From Gallibacterium faecale (GTDB taxonomy: Bacteria > Pseudomonadota > Gammaproteobacteria > Enterobacterales > Pasteurellaceae): DNA of 64,000 nt. Below, piece after piece: positions 1 through 9,379 of this stretch. A program made the translations under genes and the position numbers. Under the pieces are notes generated by a model. That model saw only the letters and a program-made list of their open reading frames with translations, was not told where the DNA came from and did not search any database. The stretch spans positions 1-64,000 of the forward strand of contig NZ_JAQIBB010000090.1 of assembly GCF_027920745.1 (NCBI RefSeq). The letters run 5' to 3'. Every line of letters starts with the position of its first letter. Position 1 is the stretch's first letter.

Positions 1-40
1 TATCGCTGCCTAGAGGGTAATCTTCTCACAATAACTATAC

Positions 41-688
41 TTACATCCACGCATTATTACGGATAATTCCCACTGCAATCCCTTCAATTTCAACCTCTTC
101 CTGACTTAAATCCACCACGATCGGTGAAAGCTCACTATTTTCAGGATGAAGATAGAGCATATCTCCTTTACGCTCAAAACGCTTCACAGTTACATTATCA
201 TTAATACGAGCGACAACAACTTGCCCGTTCCGTACATCTTTTGTACTGTGTACCGCTAACAAATCCCCATCTAAAATACCAATATCTTTCATTGACATTC
301 CTTGCACTTTTAATAGGAAATCTGCTTTTGGTTTAAACATATTCACATCCACTTGATAAGTGGCTTCGATATGTGCCGCGGCAAGAATAGGCTCACCCGC
401 AGCCACTTTACCGATTAATGGCAAACCAACTTCTTCATCATTGGCCGCATCTTCGTTTTCATTATCATTAATTAAGCGGATACCTCTTGAGGTGCCGGAA
501 ACAATTTCAATAACCCCTTTTTTGGCCAATGCTTTTAGATGTTCTTCAGCTGCATTCGCAGAACGGAAACCTAATTCTCTTGCAATTTCCGCACGTGTTG
601 GCGGCATACCCGTTTGTTCTAAATGTTGTTTTACAAAATCGAACACTTCTTGTTGTCGTGCCGTCAAAGTTTTTGTTAATTTTGCCAT
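41..688 (-). CDS. lexA: LexA SOS-response repressor and autoprotease
   Basis: This is the transcriptional repressor of the SOS regulon, which cleaves itself when stimulated by RecA filaments. The 215-residue protein has an N-terminal winged helix (about residues 1-70), an acidic linker rich in N, E and D (about 74-87), and a C-terminal S24 peptidase domain. The Ala97-Gly98 cleavage bond is in a KVAAGEP context, and the catalytic pair is Ser132 (QGMSM) and Lys169 (VTVKR). Length is slightly above the usual 200-210 because of the linker. Two SOS boxes lie immediately upstream, which indicates autoregulation. It diverges from plsB, the gene order I recall for Haemophilus influenzae. Identification is firm. 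Confidence 0.97.
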   Translation of the reverse strand: MAKLTKTLTARQQEVFDFVKQHLEQTGMPPTRAEIARELGFRSANAAEEHLKALAKKGVIEIVSGTSRGIRLINDNENEDAANDEEVGLPLIGKVAAGEPILAAAHIEATYQVDVNMFKPKADFLLKVQGMSMKDIGILDGDLLAVHSTKDVRNGQVVVARINDNVTVKRFERKGDMLYLHPENSELSPIVVDLSQEEVEIEGIAVGIIRNNAWM

Positions 689-697
689 AATCTATCT

Positions 698-713
698 CTG
701 TTCTTTTATACAG
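698..713. promoter_or_regulatory. SOS box 1 (LexA operator)
   Basis: CTGTTCTTTTATACAG is an exact match to the CTGT-N8-ACAG LexA operator. It lies 9 bases upstream of the lexA start codon and overlaps the ribosome-binding region, so bound LexA should block its own transcription. Confidence 0.9.
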
Positions 714-719
714 TATTAC

Positions 720-735
720 CTGTCATTATATACAG
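720..735. promoter_or_regulatory. SOS box 2 (LexA operator)
   Basis: CTGTCATTATATACAG is a second exact CTGT-N8-ACAG match. Its centre is 22 bp (about two helical turns) from that of the first box, which would allow two LexA dimers to bind the same DNA face. The divergent plsB promoter lies further right, so an effect on plsB is possible but not shown. Confidence 0.9.
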
Positions 736-879
736 CAAATACTGTATTGCAACGCTTATTTTCCAATACTCCCCTTTTCTTTATGGCTTAGCTTTGATCT
801 GATAAATCGTTTTATTTGCAGAATTTGTGCTAAACTTACGCCGTTTTTCAGATAAAACTAAACTAAAAAGGAATAAAAA

Positions 880-3297
880 ATGGCAGCTTTGCTCAATTTT
901 TATCGCAATTTACTAAGATTACCGCTCTCTTTATTAGTTAAAAGTAATTCAATTCCAAACAATCCAATTCAAGAACTTAATCTTAATATTGCAGAACCTC
1001 TCATTTATGTTCTGCCTTATACCTCTCAAACAGATTTATTAATTTTTCAAAAAAACTGCTTGGCTTTAGGATTACCTGATCCATTGCAAGAAAATGATAT
1101 TAATGGCGTAAAGTTACCACGCTATGTCTTTTTAGATGAAGGTAGGCGTTTCTTTAAATCAAAAACCGTTAAAAAAGAAACTGAACAAATTTTTGCGCGT
1201 TATCTGGAATTACACCATGATATTGCTGAATTAAATGTGCAATTAATCCCTGTTTCTGTACTTTGGGGAAGATCGCCGGGTTATGAAGATAAATCAGGCT
1301 TACCTAAATTACGCTTACTGAATGGTATCGAAAAATTTGCCACCATCCTTTGGTTTGGGCGCGATAATTTTGTGCGTTTTTCTCAATCAGTATCACTACG
1401 TCGTATGATCAACGCCGATGGCAGCGATCCAAAATTAGCTCAAAAGCTTTCTCGTGTTGCTCGAATCCACTTTTCTAAACAACGTATTTCAGCAACTGGA
1501 CCTCGCTTACTTAATCGTTCCGCAATGTTTGCTAAATTATTGAAAAATGAAAATATTGTGGCGGCTATTGCTGATGAAATGAGTAGTAAGAAAATTTCTC
1601 AAGAAAAAGCTGAGCAAGAAGCAAGAAAAATTCTAGAAGAAATTGCTGCTAATTTTAATTATAGCAGTTTGCGGGTGGCTGACCGCTTTTTACGTTGGTT
1701 ATGGAATAAATTATATCAAGGTATCAGTGTCGAGCACGCGGATCGTGTACGTAAATTAGCACTCGAAGGCCATGAAATTGTTTATGTTCCTTGCCATCGT
1801 AGCCATATTGACTATTTATTACTTTCTTATGTGCTTTATCATCAAGGTTTAGTACCGCCCCATATTGCAGCAGGGATCAATCTTAACTTCTGGCCAGTAG
1901 GCAGTATGTTCCGTAGTTGGGGCGCTTTCTTTATCCGCCGTACATTTAAAGGTAATCGCCTTTATTCGACAATTTTCAGAGAATATTTGGCGGAGTTATT
2001 CCATCGTGGTTACTCTGTTGAATTCTTTATTGAGGGCGGACGTTCTCGTACTGGGCGCTTACTCGCACCAAAAACCGGTATGATGTCAATGACATTACAG
2101 GCCTTACAAAGTGGACAGCAAACACGTCCAATTACTGTTGTGCCCGTTTATATTGGCTATGAACACGTTCTAGAGGTAGATACGTATGCCAAAGAATTAC
2201 GTGGTGCTGCGAAAGAGAAAGAAAATGCAGGCTTAGTGTTACGAGTAATCAAAAAACTGCGTAACCTTGGTAAAGGTTATGTGAACTTTGCTGAGCCAAT
2301 TACATTAAATACCTATCTTAACCAACATTATCCGCAATGGCGCAATACTGATGAAAAAACACGCCCAGAATGGTTTAATGAAGCCGTTGATCGTGTTTCC
2401 AATCAAGTTATGGTGAATATCAACCGTGCTGCTGCGGTTAATGCAATGAACTTAACGGGCTCGATTTTACTCTCTTCTCGTCAACGTGCATTATCTAAAG
2501 AATTATTAATTGAACAATTAGATACTTATCTACAATTATTACGTAATACCTGCTATGACGATGATGTGATTTTGCCAAATGAAAACGGCGAATCATTATT
2601 GCAACACGTATTAGGATTAGATCGCGTAGGAATTCTTGTGGAAAAGGATAATTTTGGGGAAATTGTACGCTTAGAACGGAGTTCAGCTGTATTGATGACC
2701 TACTACCGCAATAATATTCAACATTTGTTTGTATTACCGTCTTTTATTGCCAGCTTAGTCTTACACCATGAAGCCATAGAACTTAATTTAGCGCTTGATG
2801 CGGTAGAAAAATTCTATCCATTCTTAGCCAATGAATTATTCTTAAGTATTCCTCAAGAAAAACTCCATCAATATTTATTAACCATTATTGATGAATTATG
2901 TCGTCAACAAATCTTTAAACGTCATGAAAATATGTTGAGTATTAACAAAAAACGTGGTCGTTCATTACAATTATTAGCAGCTGGTGTCAGAGAAACATTA
3001 CAACGTTATTACATCACGTTGAGTTTATTAAAAGCGAATACTACGCTTTCTCGTGCTGAACTGGAAAAAGAAAGCCAATCTATTGCACAGCGTTTATCTG
3101 TTTTACATGGTATTAATGCACCAGAATTTTTTGATAAAGCGGTATTTGCTGCCTTTATTAATTGTTTAAAACAAAACAATTATTTTGATGAAAATGGTAA
3201 TGCTATTAGTGAAAAAATTGATGAATTACATTCAATTTTACACAAGATCGTTTCGTTAGAAATTGATATTACTATTCAAGATGCCATCGAAAAATAA
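880..3297 (+). CDS. plsB: Glycerol-3-phosphate 1-O-acyltransferase PlsB
   Basis: This enzyme transfers an acyl chain to sn-1 of glycerol-3-phosphate, the first committed step of phospholipid synthesis, at the inner membrane. The 805-residue length is typical. The HX4D acyltransferase motif is H306-R-S-H-I-D311, and the substrate-binding block FIEGGRSRTGR follows at about residue 384. A run of lysine codes precedes the start (aaaaaggaataaaaaatg) and supplies an AAGGA ribosome-binding site. It is monocistronic, with a strong terminator after the stop codon. Confidence 0.96.
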   Translation: MAALLNFYRNLLRLPLSLLVKSNSIPNNPIQELNLNIAEPLIYVLPYTSQTDLLIFQKNCLALGLPDPLQENDINGVKLPRYVFLDEGRRFFKSKTVKKETEQIFARYLELHHDIAELNVQLIPVSVLWGRSPGYEDKSGLPKLRLLNGIEKFATILWFGRDNFVRFSQSVSLRRMINADGSDPKLAQKLSRVARIHFSKQRISATGPRLLNRSAMFAKLLKNENIVAAIADEMSSKKISQEKAEQEARKILEEIAANFNYSSLRVADRFLRWLWNKLYQGISVEHADRVRKLALEGHEIVYVPCHRSHIDYLLLSYVLYHQGLVPPHIAAGINLNFWPVGSMFRSWGAFFIRRTFKGNRLYSTIFREYLAELFHRGYSVEFFIEGGRSRTGRLLAPKTGMMSMTLQALQSGQQTRPITVVPVYIGYEHVLEVDTYAKELRGAAKEKENAGLVLRVIKKLRNLGKGYVNFAEPITLNTYLNQHYPQWRNTDEKTRPEWFNEAVDRVSNQVMVNINRAAAVNAMNLTGSILLSSRQRALSKELLIEQLDTYLQLLRNTCYDDDVILPNENGESLLQHVLGLDRVGILVEKDNFGEIVRLERSSAVLMTYYRNNIQHLFVLPSFIASLVLHHEAIELNLALDAVEKFYPFLANELFLSIPQEKLHQYLLTIIDELCRQQIFKRHENMLSINKKRGRSLQLLAAGVRETLQRYYITLSLLKANTTLSRAELEKESQSIAQRLSVLHGINAPEFFDKAVFAAFINCLKQNNYFDENGNAISEKIDELHSILHKIVSLEIDITIQDAIEK

Positions 3298-3315
3298 TTG
3301 ATCCCAACTAATACT

Positions 3316-3352
3316 AAAAAGTGTGCAAATCATTTAATTTGCACGCTTTTTT
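3316..3352 (+). terminator. Rho-independent terminator of plsB
   Basis: A 12-bp stem with one G-U pair (AAGTGTGCAAAT / ATTTGCACGCTT), loop CATTTA, is followed by a T run. A-rich sequence on its left makes it usable from the minus strand too, where the DeoR-family gene ends at 3376. Confidence 0.85.
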
Positions 3353-3375
3353 ATTACACTCTTATCTTAATAAGA

Positions 3376-4131
3376 CTAAACAAGTGCTAATTTAAATTCT
3401 TCGTTTTGTAATTCAGCAATTACTTGTTTATCTAAATTAATATCGGTCACAATATCAGTAAACTGCGCTAATCTTGCTACACTAAACAACGAATATTTGC
3501 CATATTTACTACTGTCTGCCACTAAAATACGTCGCCTTGCATTCTGTAATAAGCTACTTTTCAGATTTGCTTTATCTTCTGTTGGCGCTGTTACCCCTTT
3601 GTCTAAACTCCACGAATTACAACTTACAAACGCCAAATCAGGATATACATTCTGTAATAACTGAATACTATGATTACCAATACAAGATTGACTAGAGTTA
3701 TCAATATACCCTCCCGTCAACATCAAATCGATTTGTTTATACTCAGATAAAAATAAAGCAATATGCAGATCCGTTGTGATCACTCTTAATGGTAAATGTG
3801 CTATTTTCTTTGCAATACATAATGTTGTCGTTCCAGCGTCTAGTACTATTGAATCCCCCGCTTTAATAAAAGAGGCAACATGGTCAGCAATTCTGCCTTT
3901 TTCTACGACAAATTTAAGTTGTTTTTCATTTGTAGTTGGTTGCGCTGCAATAAATTGATTAAGGCTTACTCCACCATGTGTACGGATAACAGATCCTTGT
4001 TCATTTAATTTAATTAAATCTCGACGGATTGTCGCTGGCGAAGCATTAGTGACTTTTACAAGTTGATCAACAGTTGCAATATTATGACTTTTCAAGAAAA
4101 GCAGGATTTGTTCTAAACGATCGGGTGACAT
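3376..4131 (-). CDS. DeoR/GlpR-family transcriptional regulator
   Basis: The 251-residue protein has an N-terminal DeoR-type helix-turn-helix (about residues 5-58, containing SPATIRRDL and the RTHGG turn typical of the family). The C-terminal DeoR sensor domain carries the GTTT phosphate-binding loop near residue 100, and such domains usually bind a phosphorylated sugar or sugar acid. It is the last gene after tctC on the same strand, separated by a hairpin terminator. The parsimonious inference is that it regulates the operon at 4194-11273 in response to one of its phosphorylated intermediates. The effector is unknown. Confidence 0.85.
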   Translation of the reverse strand: MSPDRLEQILLFLKSHNIATVDQLVKVTNASPATIRRDLIKLNEQGSVIRTHGGVSLNQFIAAQPTTNEKQLKFVVEKGRIADHVASFIKAGDSIVLDAGTTTLCIAKKIAHLPLRVITTDLHIALFLSEYKQIDLMLTGGYIDNSSQSCIGNHSIQLLQNVYPDLAFVSCNSWSLDKGVTAPTEDKANLKSSLLQNARRRILVADSSKYGKYSLFSVARLAQFTDIVTDINLDKQVIAELQNEEFKLALV

Positions 4132-4147
4132 ATTATTCTCTTATCAT

Positions 4148-4180
4148 AAAAGGCACACACTATAAATCTAATGTGTGCCT
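4148..4180 (-). terminator. Terminator between tctC and the DeoR-family gene
   Basis: AGGCACACA / TGTGTGCCT forms a perfect 9-bp stem at 4151-4180. Read on the minus strand it is followed by TTTTAT. It probably limits, rather than abolishes, read-through from the catabolic operon into the regulator gene. Confidence 0.75.
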
Positions 4181-4193
4181 ACAATACAATTAT

Positions 4194-5174
4194 TTAATTA
4201 TTCACTAAATTTTTGTTTTTCTCAAATTCAGCTAAACTTGTATCAAGATGCTTAATTAAATCAGCTGTACCCACAAATGTTGGAGATACACTATAAGCAT
4301 CCTCTGTTTTCTTACGGAATTCAGCATTTTCTGTCACAACTTTCATAGCTGCTGCCATTTTTTCAATAATTTTAGTATCTGTACCTTTAGGAAAACTTAA
4401 GAAATAATAACGTTCAGCTACCCAATCATATCCTTGTTCTTTTGCGGTCGGAACATCTGGGAATAATTTATTACGTTCTTTTGCAATAACGGCTAAAGGT
4501 AGAAAATCCTTAGATTCAAAATAAGATTTCATAACACCATAAGGATTAACATTCACATCAATTTTTCCTGCTAATAATGCAGCATTTCTATCTGTACCGC
4601 CGCCAGCATCTACAATATTAAAATCAACTTTTTGTTGTTCTTCCAATACCCTTCCTAAATAATAAGAATATGCACCAATAGATGAAGCATATAAAACACT
4701 ATTTGGTTGTGCTTTCGCTCTATCTATTAAATCTTTCATATTTTTCATACCACTTTTAGCATTGACAGCAATAACATAAGAGTTATCTACAATTGTTGCC
4801 GCGACTGGTGCTAAAGCTTCATGTGCTTGCTGAGCAACACCAACCACCTTATTTGTTAACATTGATTCATGGAAAAATAGTGCAGTGTAACCATCTGGTT
4901 TCGCACCAATAACTTGTCTCATACCAGCATTACCATTGGCACCAGATACATTCGTTACAATAATTTTTGTATCAAGTTCTTTCTCTAAATAACTAGCTAA
5001 ATTTCTAGCATGGAAATCCGTATCTCCACCAGCACCAAATGGTACAACAATAGTAATCGTTTTATGGTTTGGCCAACTATCACTTGCAGTAGTTTTTTCT
5101 TCTGCTGCTTTGTCTTTACAAGCCATAACACTTAAGCTCAAAATACCTGCTAATACTAAATTTAAATATTTCAT
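4194..5174 (-). CDS. tctC: Tripartite tricarboxylate transporter substrate-binding protein, lipidated (TctC/Bug family)
   Basis: This is the extracytoplasmic receptor of a tripartite tricarboxylate transporter. It has 326 residues and TctC/Bug hallmarks: PNHKTITIVVPFGAGGDTD near residue 35 and a carboxylate-binding region IGAKPDGYTAL near 90. The N-terminus ends in LSVMAC with Cys19 followed by a polar stretch, so it looks like a lipoprotein rather than the usual freely diffusing receptor. It lies 22 bases after tctA. The ligand is probably a carboxylic or sugar acid, given the neighbouring dehydrogenases and aldolase; the sequence does not identify it. Confidence 0.9.
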   Translation of the reverse strand: MKYLNLVLAGILSLSVMACKDKAAEEKTTASDSWPNHKTITIVVPFGAGGDTDFHARNLASYLEKELDTKIIVTNVSGANGNAGMRQVIGAKPDGYTALFFHESMLTNKVVGVAQQAHEALAPVAATIVDNSYVIAVNAKSGMKNMKDLIDRAKAQPNSVLYASSIGAYSYYLGRVLEEQQKVDFNIVDAGGGTDRNAALLAGKIDVNVNPYGVMKSYFESKDFLPLAVIAKERNKLFPDVPTAKEQGYDWVAERYYFLSFPKGTDTKIIEKMAAAMKVVTENAEFRKKTEDAYSVSPTFVGTADLIKHLDTSLAEFEKNKNLVNN

Positions 5175-5196
5175 AGGAAACTCCTGTTTAATTTCA

Positions 5197-6690
5197 TTAA
5201 TGAGATTTCTTCATACGAGATCTAACAGCAAAAATAATTACTACGGCTGTCATGATGAAAAATAGAGAGGCAATAGGGGCTCTAAAAAACTCTAGAAAAT
5301 CACCTTTTGAGAACATTAATCCTCTTCTTAAATTCAATTCTGCAAGTGGCCCAATAATAAATCCTAAAATGAATGGTGCTGCAGGAATCTTTAATTTAAA
5401 GAATACAAATCCAACTAATCCGAATAACACTGTAGCCCATACATCAAAGAAGTTATTACGAACACCAAATGCCCCGATAATGCAGAAGAGGAAAATTGCT
5501 GGAAGTAGAAAATGTTTTGGAATATCTAAAATTTTGGTGAATAGTTTTAATCCATAAAATTCCATTATGAACATAACAATTGAACCAACAATCATTGCAG
5601 CAAAAATTGAATACACAATTCCAACATTTTCTGTAAACATTAGTGGTCCTGGAGTAATCCCATGAAGAGTTAATCCACCTAATAAAATAGCTGTTACAGT
5701 ATCTCCAGGAATACCTAATGCTAGTAATGGTACTAAAGCTCCACCAATAGCCGCATTATTTGAAGACTCTGATGCTACAACCCCATCAATAATTCCTGTG
5801 CCGTATTTTTCTGGATATTTAGAAGTAGATTTAGAAACAGTATATGCCATTACATTAGCAGCACCACCGCCAATCCCTGGTAAAATACCAATTGCAGTAC
5901 CAATAGAAGAACATAAAATAAAGTTCTTAATTTGCCCAAAGAACTCTTTTATAGAGAAACCTAAACCTTTTACTATTTCTAATGCTGTAATTACATCCAT
6001 ATTATTTCTTTCTGTTTTCAATGTATCCGCTTTAGAAATAATTTCTGTAATTGCAAATAAACCAATCAATACTAGTAAAACATCAAAGCCATAAGCAATA
6101 TCAACTGAGCCAAATGTAAAACGTTCCATAGATGAAATTGCATCAATACCAACTGTAGCAAACATACAACCAACTACACCTGAAATTAATCCTTTCCAAA
6201 TATTATCTCCTGATAACCCAACTAACATACTTAAAGAGAAAAGTGCTACAGCAAAATATTCATATGCTCCAAACTTAATTGCTATTTTTGCTAAGAAAGG
6301 AGAAAGAAAAATCAAAACTATTGTTGAAAATAATGTACCTAAAAATGAAAATGTAATTCCCACACCTAATGCTTTTAATGGATGTCCTTTTTTAGTTAAT
6401 GGATAACCATCAAAACAGGTCGCAATAGAAGATGGGGTCCCCGGTATACCTGCTAAAATAGCTGTAATTAAACCTCCTGATATTCCACCTATATATAATG
6501 CAATAAGTAATACAACAGAAAGGCTAGAGTCCATAGAATAGGTAATTGGTAGGAAAAGTGCTAAAGCCATTGTTGCTGATAAACCTGGTACCGAACCAAA
6601 TATAATTCCAACAAAAACACCACCTAAAAGGCATAACATCCCTGTTACAGTAAATAAGACCGAAAAACCTTGAAGTAATAGCTCAAACAT
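5197..6690 (-). CDS. tctA: Tripartite tricarboxylate transporter, large membrane subunit TctA
   Basis: This is the main permease subunit, predicted to carry substrate with a cation gradient. The 497 residues are mostly hydrophobic, with about a dozen membrane segments. It contains the family motifs GSVPGLSATMALALFLP near residue 32 and IGILPGIGGGAAN near 268, the two glycine/proline-rich repeats expected of the inverted-repeat core. It lies between tctB (9 bases upstream) and tctC (22 bases downstream). Length is normal and no disruption is visible. Confidence 0.93.
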   Translation of the reverse strand: MFELLLQGFSVLFTVTGMLCLLGGVFVGIIFGSVPGLSATMALALFLPITYSMDSSLSVVLLIALYIGGISGGLITAILAGIPGTPSSIATCFDGYPLTKKGHPLKALGVGITFSFLGTLFSTIVLIFLSPFLAKIAIKFGAYEYFAVALFSLSMLVGLSGDNIWKGLISGVVGCMFATVGIDAISSMERFTFGSVDIAYGFDVLLVLIGLFAITEIISKADTLKTERNNMDVITALEIVKGLGFSIKEFFGQIKNFILCSSIGTAIGILPGIGGGAANVMAYTVSKSTSKYPEKYGTGIIDGVVASESSNNAAIGGALVPLLALGIPGDTVTAILLGGLTLHGITPGPLMFTENVGIVYSIFAAMIVGSIVMFIMEFYGLKLFTKILDIPKHFLLPAIFLFCIIGAFGVRNNFFDVWATVLFGLVGFVFFKLKIPAAPFILGFIIGPLAELNLRRGLMFSKGDFLEFFRAPIASLFFIMTAVVIIFAVRSRMKKSH

Positions 6691-6699
6691 AACTTCCCC

Positions 6700-7176
6700 C
6701 TAAAATAATAGCCCAGATGGCATAGTTAAATTTAAATAATAACTAAATCCAAAATAAGCCACTATTGGTAACAAAATAGAAAAAATAATATAAACCCAAT
6801 ATGTCTTTTCTATATATTCTGGTGTAAGCAATAAAGATAAAAAGAATAAGAAAGGAATAGAAGAAATAATAAAACCCAAAAAATCAATAAGTGAAATATA
6901 TGCAAGTATTAACACTAAAACTAATAATACTCGTTTAATATCAGAAGATGAACTTTCCTCTTTATCTTCTAATGTTTGTAATTTTCTCCAAGAAGTAATA
7001 ATTAAAATAGTTGATGCAATTAATAAAATATACCCATAAATTTTTGGCATAAAATCAGATTCAATTGCAACAATTCCTTTAGTTTCTATTGAATATGCTC
7101 CGAATAAATAAGCTAAAGAAACGAAAAAAAATATTATTCCTGCAAGAAAATTTTTATCGGAAAGATATTTCTTCAT
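6700..7176 (-). CDS. tctB: Tripartite tricarboxylate transporter, small membrane subunit TctB
   Basis: This 158-residue protein has four predicted membrane helices (about residues 10-30, 43-62, 82-112 and 125-150). It is weakly conserved in sequence, as is usual for TctB, and is identified by topology, size and its place directly before tctA. A charged loop with EDKEESSSSD separates helices 2 and 3. It completes the three-part transporter. Confidence 0.85.
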   Translation of the reverse strand: MKKYLSDKNFLAGIIFFFVSLAYLFGAYSIETKGIVAIESDFMPKIYGYILLIASTILIITSWRKLQTLEDKEESSSSDIKRVLLVLVLILAYISLIDFLGFIISSIPFLFFLSLLLTPEYIEKTYWVYIIFSILLPIVAYFGFSYYLNLTMPSGLLF

Positions 7177-7204
7177 ATTCCTTTCTCCTTCACAAACTTA
7201 TAAT

Positions 7205-8368
7205 TTATAGAAATTTTTGATAAATCTTACGAATATCTTCTTTTGTCATTTCTTTAGGATTGTTATCTAACAATCTTCTGACTGAAAAAGCAGAATCGAC
7301 TAATTCATCTAAAACAGACTCATTAATTCCTTTTTCTCGTAAGTCACAGTGAATATTTAAATCTTTAATCAGCGCATATAATTCCTCAATCATCCTTTCC
7401 GCTGCTTGTCGTTGTGATAATCCTTGGATATCAAGCGCCATTGCATTTGCAATTTCACTAAATTTTTTCTCATAAGCATCTAAATTAAATTTCATTACAT
7501 CAGGTAATAAAATTGCATTAGATAATCCATGAGGTATATGGTATTTGCCTCCTAACGGATAAGATAATGCGTGTACCGCAACAGTACTTGATGTCGCAAT
7601 ACAAGCTCCGCCTAGGTAAGCACCTAACAGCATTTTTTCTCTAGCTTCTAAATTGCTGCCATTGTTATAAGCTTCTCTAATGCTGCTTACGATTAAATTA
7701 ATCGCTTTTAATGCCAACATTTCACATAAAGGATTGGATTTTTTAGAGATATAACATTCAATTGCATGACATAACGCATCAATTCCAGTATTTGCTGTGA
7801 TATGTTTCGGTAATTTCACCGTCATTTCAGGATCTAAAATCACACTGCTAGAAACTAATTTTTCATCAACAATACCAACTTTTAATTCTCGTTCTGTATC
7901 TAATACAATCGAATTTTGAGTTGCTTCGGAACCAGTCCCTGCAGTAGTTGGGATCATTAATGTAGGTAGGCCACGTTGTGAGAATTTCTTTTCTCCTCTA
8001 GTTACTTGATGCAAAGTAACATCATTGTTCAACATTACAGCAATAAGTTTTGCTGTATCCATAGCACTACCACCACCAATACCAATAACCATTTCAACCT
8101 GTAGTGATTTTGCCACTTCAAAAATATCATTAATTTTTTCCATTGGCGGCTCTGGGGGTGTATCAGAAATAATATGTACAGCAACACCGGCTGCTTCTAA
8201 AAGCAATTGTGGTTTCTCGATTAATCCTGTTTTATAAACACCTTCATCTGTAATGATGACAACTTGTTTAGCTTGATATGCAGATACCACATCTACAATT
8301 TGATTAATTGAACCTTTACCCGCAATAATTTTGCTTGGATTTAATAGTGAATAATTTGTATTAGTCAT
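7205..8368 (-). CDS. Iron-containing alcohol dehydrogenase (group III)
   Basis: This is an NAD(P)-dependent Fe-ADH family enzyme of 387 residues. It has the dinucleotide loop IGIGGGSAMDTAK, followed by PTTAGTGSEATQ and the metal-ligand region HALSYPLGGKYHIPHG. An upstream in-frame ATG at 8401 exists, but the ATG at 8368 is chosen because a GGAGGA ribosome-binding site sits 8 bases before it and the protein then starts just after the previous gene. Relatives reduce or oxidise small hydroxy-aldehydes or hydroxy acids. Within this operon it may interconvert an aldehyde released by the DapA-family aldolase; this is inference. Confidence 0.85.
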   Translation of the reverse strand: MTNTNYSLLNPSKIIAGKGSINQIVDVVSAYQAKQVVIITDEGVYKTGLIEKPQLLLEAAGVAVHIISDTPPEPPMEKINDIFEVAKSLQVEMVIGIGGGSAMDTAKLIAVMLNNDVTLHQVTRGEKKFSQRGLPTLMIPTTAGTGSEATQNSIVLDTERELKVGIVDEKLVSSSVILDPEMTVKLPKHITANTGIDALCHAIECYISKKSNPLCEMLALKAINLIVSSIREAYNNGSNLEAREKMLLGAYLGGACIATSSTVAVHALSYPLGGKYHIPHGLSNAILLPDVMKFNLDAYEKKFSEIANAMALDIQGLSQRQAAERMIEELYALIKDLNIHCDLREKGINESVLDELVDSAFSVRRLLDNNPKEMTKEDIRKIYQKFL

Positions 8369-8385
8369 ATAACTGCTTCCTCCGA

Positions 8386-9366
8386 CTAATTCTTTTTCCA
8401 TCTAGGATGTTCATATGCTTCTGGGTTACATACATACGGCCATCTTTCCCCATTGATTACCGCTAACACACCTTCCGCTGCCATTGTGGCTACACCTGAT
8501 GCTGCTTCCTTAGTTTGACCCGCCATATGTGGTGAAACAATGACATTATCTAATTGCATAAGTGGTGACTTTGGATCAACCGGTTCTGAGGCAAAAACAT
8601 CTAACCCCGCACTATGAATAGTTCCTTTGGTTAATGCTTCTACAAGAGCTTCTTCATCAACGACACCACCTCTAGCACAATTAATTAAAATTGTATTTGG
8701 TGACATTAGCTGGAACTCTTTTTGGCTAATTAGATTTCTAGTTTTTGCAGTAAGAGGAACATGGATAGAAATAACTTCTGAACCAGTAATAGCTTGTTCT
8801 AATGTTGAACAATGAATAAATCCTTTTGCTTCAATAACTTGTTGTTCTACATAAGGATCATAAACTTTAATAGTCATACCCACTGCAGCAGCCATTTGTG
8901 CAAGGATAGAACCAATATGACCATAACCAATCAATGCTAATGTTTTGCGATTTAATTCATATGCCTTATAAGCACTACGAATTGCAAAATTACCTTTTCG
9001 CATTCCTTTATCTGAACGTACAATATCTTTTGCACAAGCAAACATTAACGCAAAGGCGTGCTCTGCTACAGATCTTGTATTCGCACCGGGTGCAATAACA
9101 ACAGGAATACCTAATTCTGTTGCCGCAGCCACATCAACATCATCAACCCCAACACCAGGTCTTCCAATCGCTTTTAAATTTTTAGCTTGCAGCATAGTTT
9201 CGCGATCGATTGAACCTATACGAATAATTACACCATCTGCATCAAGTAATTCGGGTAACATTGCTTGAGGATGACCATCATTAGTGATACTAATCCTAAC
9301 GTTACCTTTTTCTAAAACGGCCATACCGTCATCGTGTAAGCGGTGTGAAATGACAACTTTTTTCAT
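8386..9366 (-). CDS. D-isomer-specific 2-hydroxyacid dehydrogenase
   Basis: The protein has 326 residues and the SerA-like fold. The NAD loop GYGHIGS is near residue 150, the catalytic Arg is in INCARGGVVDEEAL, the Glu in FASEPVDP, and the His in VSPHMAGQT. The start at 9366 (MKKVVISH) is preferred over an upstream ATG at 9396 because AAGGA lies just upstream and it avoids a 17-base overlap with the aldolase gene. It has no C-terminal ACT domain, so it is unlikely to be biosynthetic SerA. It probably oxidises or reduces a 2-hydroxy or 2-keto acid in the operon's pathway. Confidence 0.87.
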   Translation of the reverse strand: MKKVVISHRLHDDGMAVLEKGNVRISITNDGHPQAMLPELLDADGVIIRIGSIDRETMLQAKNLKAIGRPGVGVDDVDVAAATELGIPVVIAPGANTRSVAEHAFALMFACAKDIVRSDKGMRKGNFAIRSAYKAYELNRKTLALIGYGHIGSILAQMAAAVGMTIKVYDPYVEQQVIEAKGFIHCSTLEQAITGSEVISIHVPLTAKTRNLISQKEFQLMSPNTILINCARGGVVDEEALVEALTKGTIHSAGLDVFASEPVDPKSPLMQLDNVIVSPHMAGQTKEAASGVATMAAEGVLAVINGERWPYVCNPEAYEHPRWKKN

Positions 9367-9379
9367 CTCAATATCCTTC

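Noticed and set aside
360..791. Open frame on the plus strand opposite lexA
   Set aside because: It lies entirely antisense to lexA and its promoter and has no ribosome-binding site or recognisable product, so it is a shadow of lexA.
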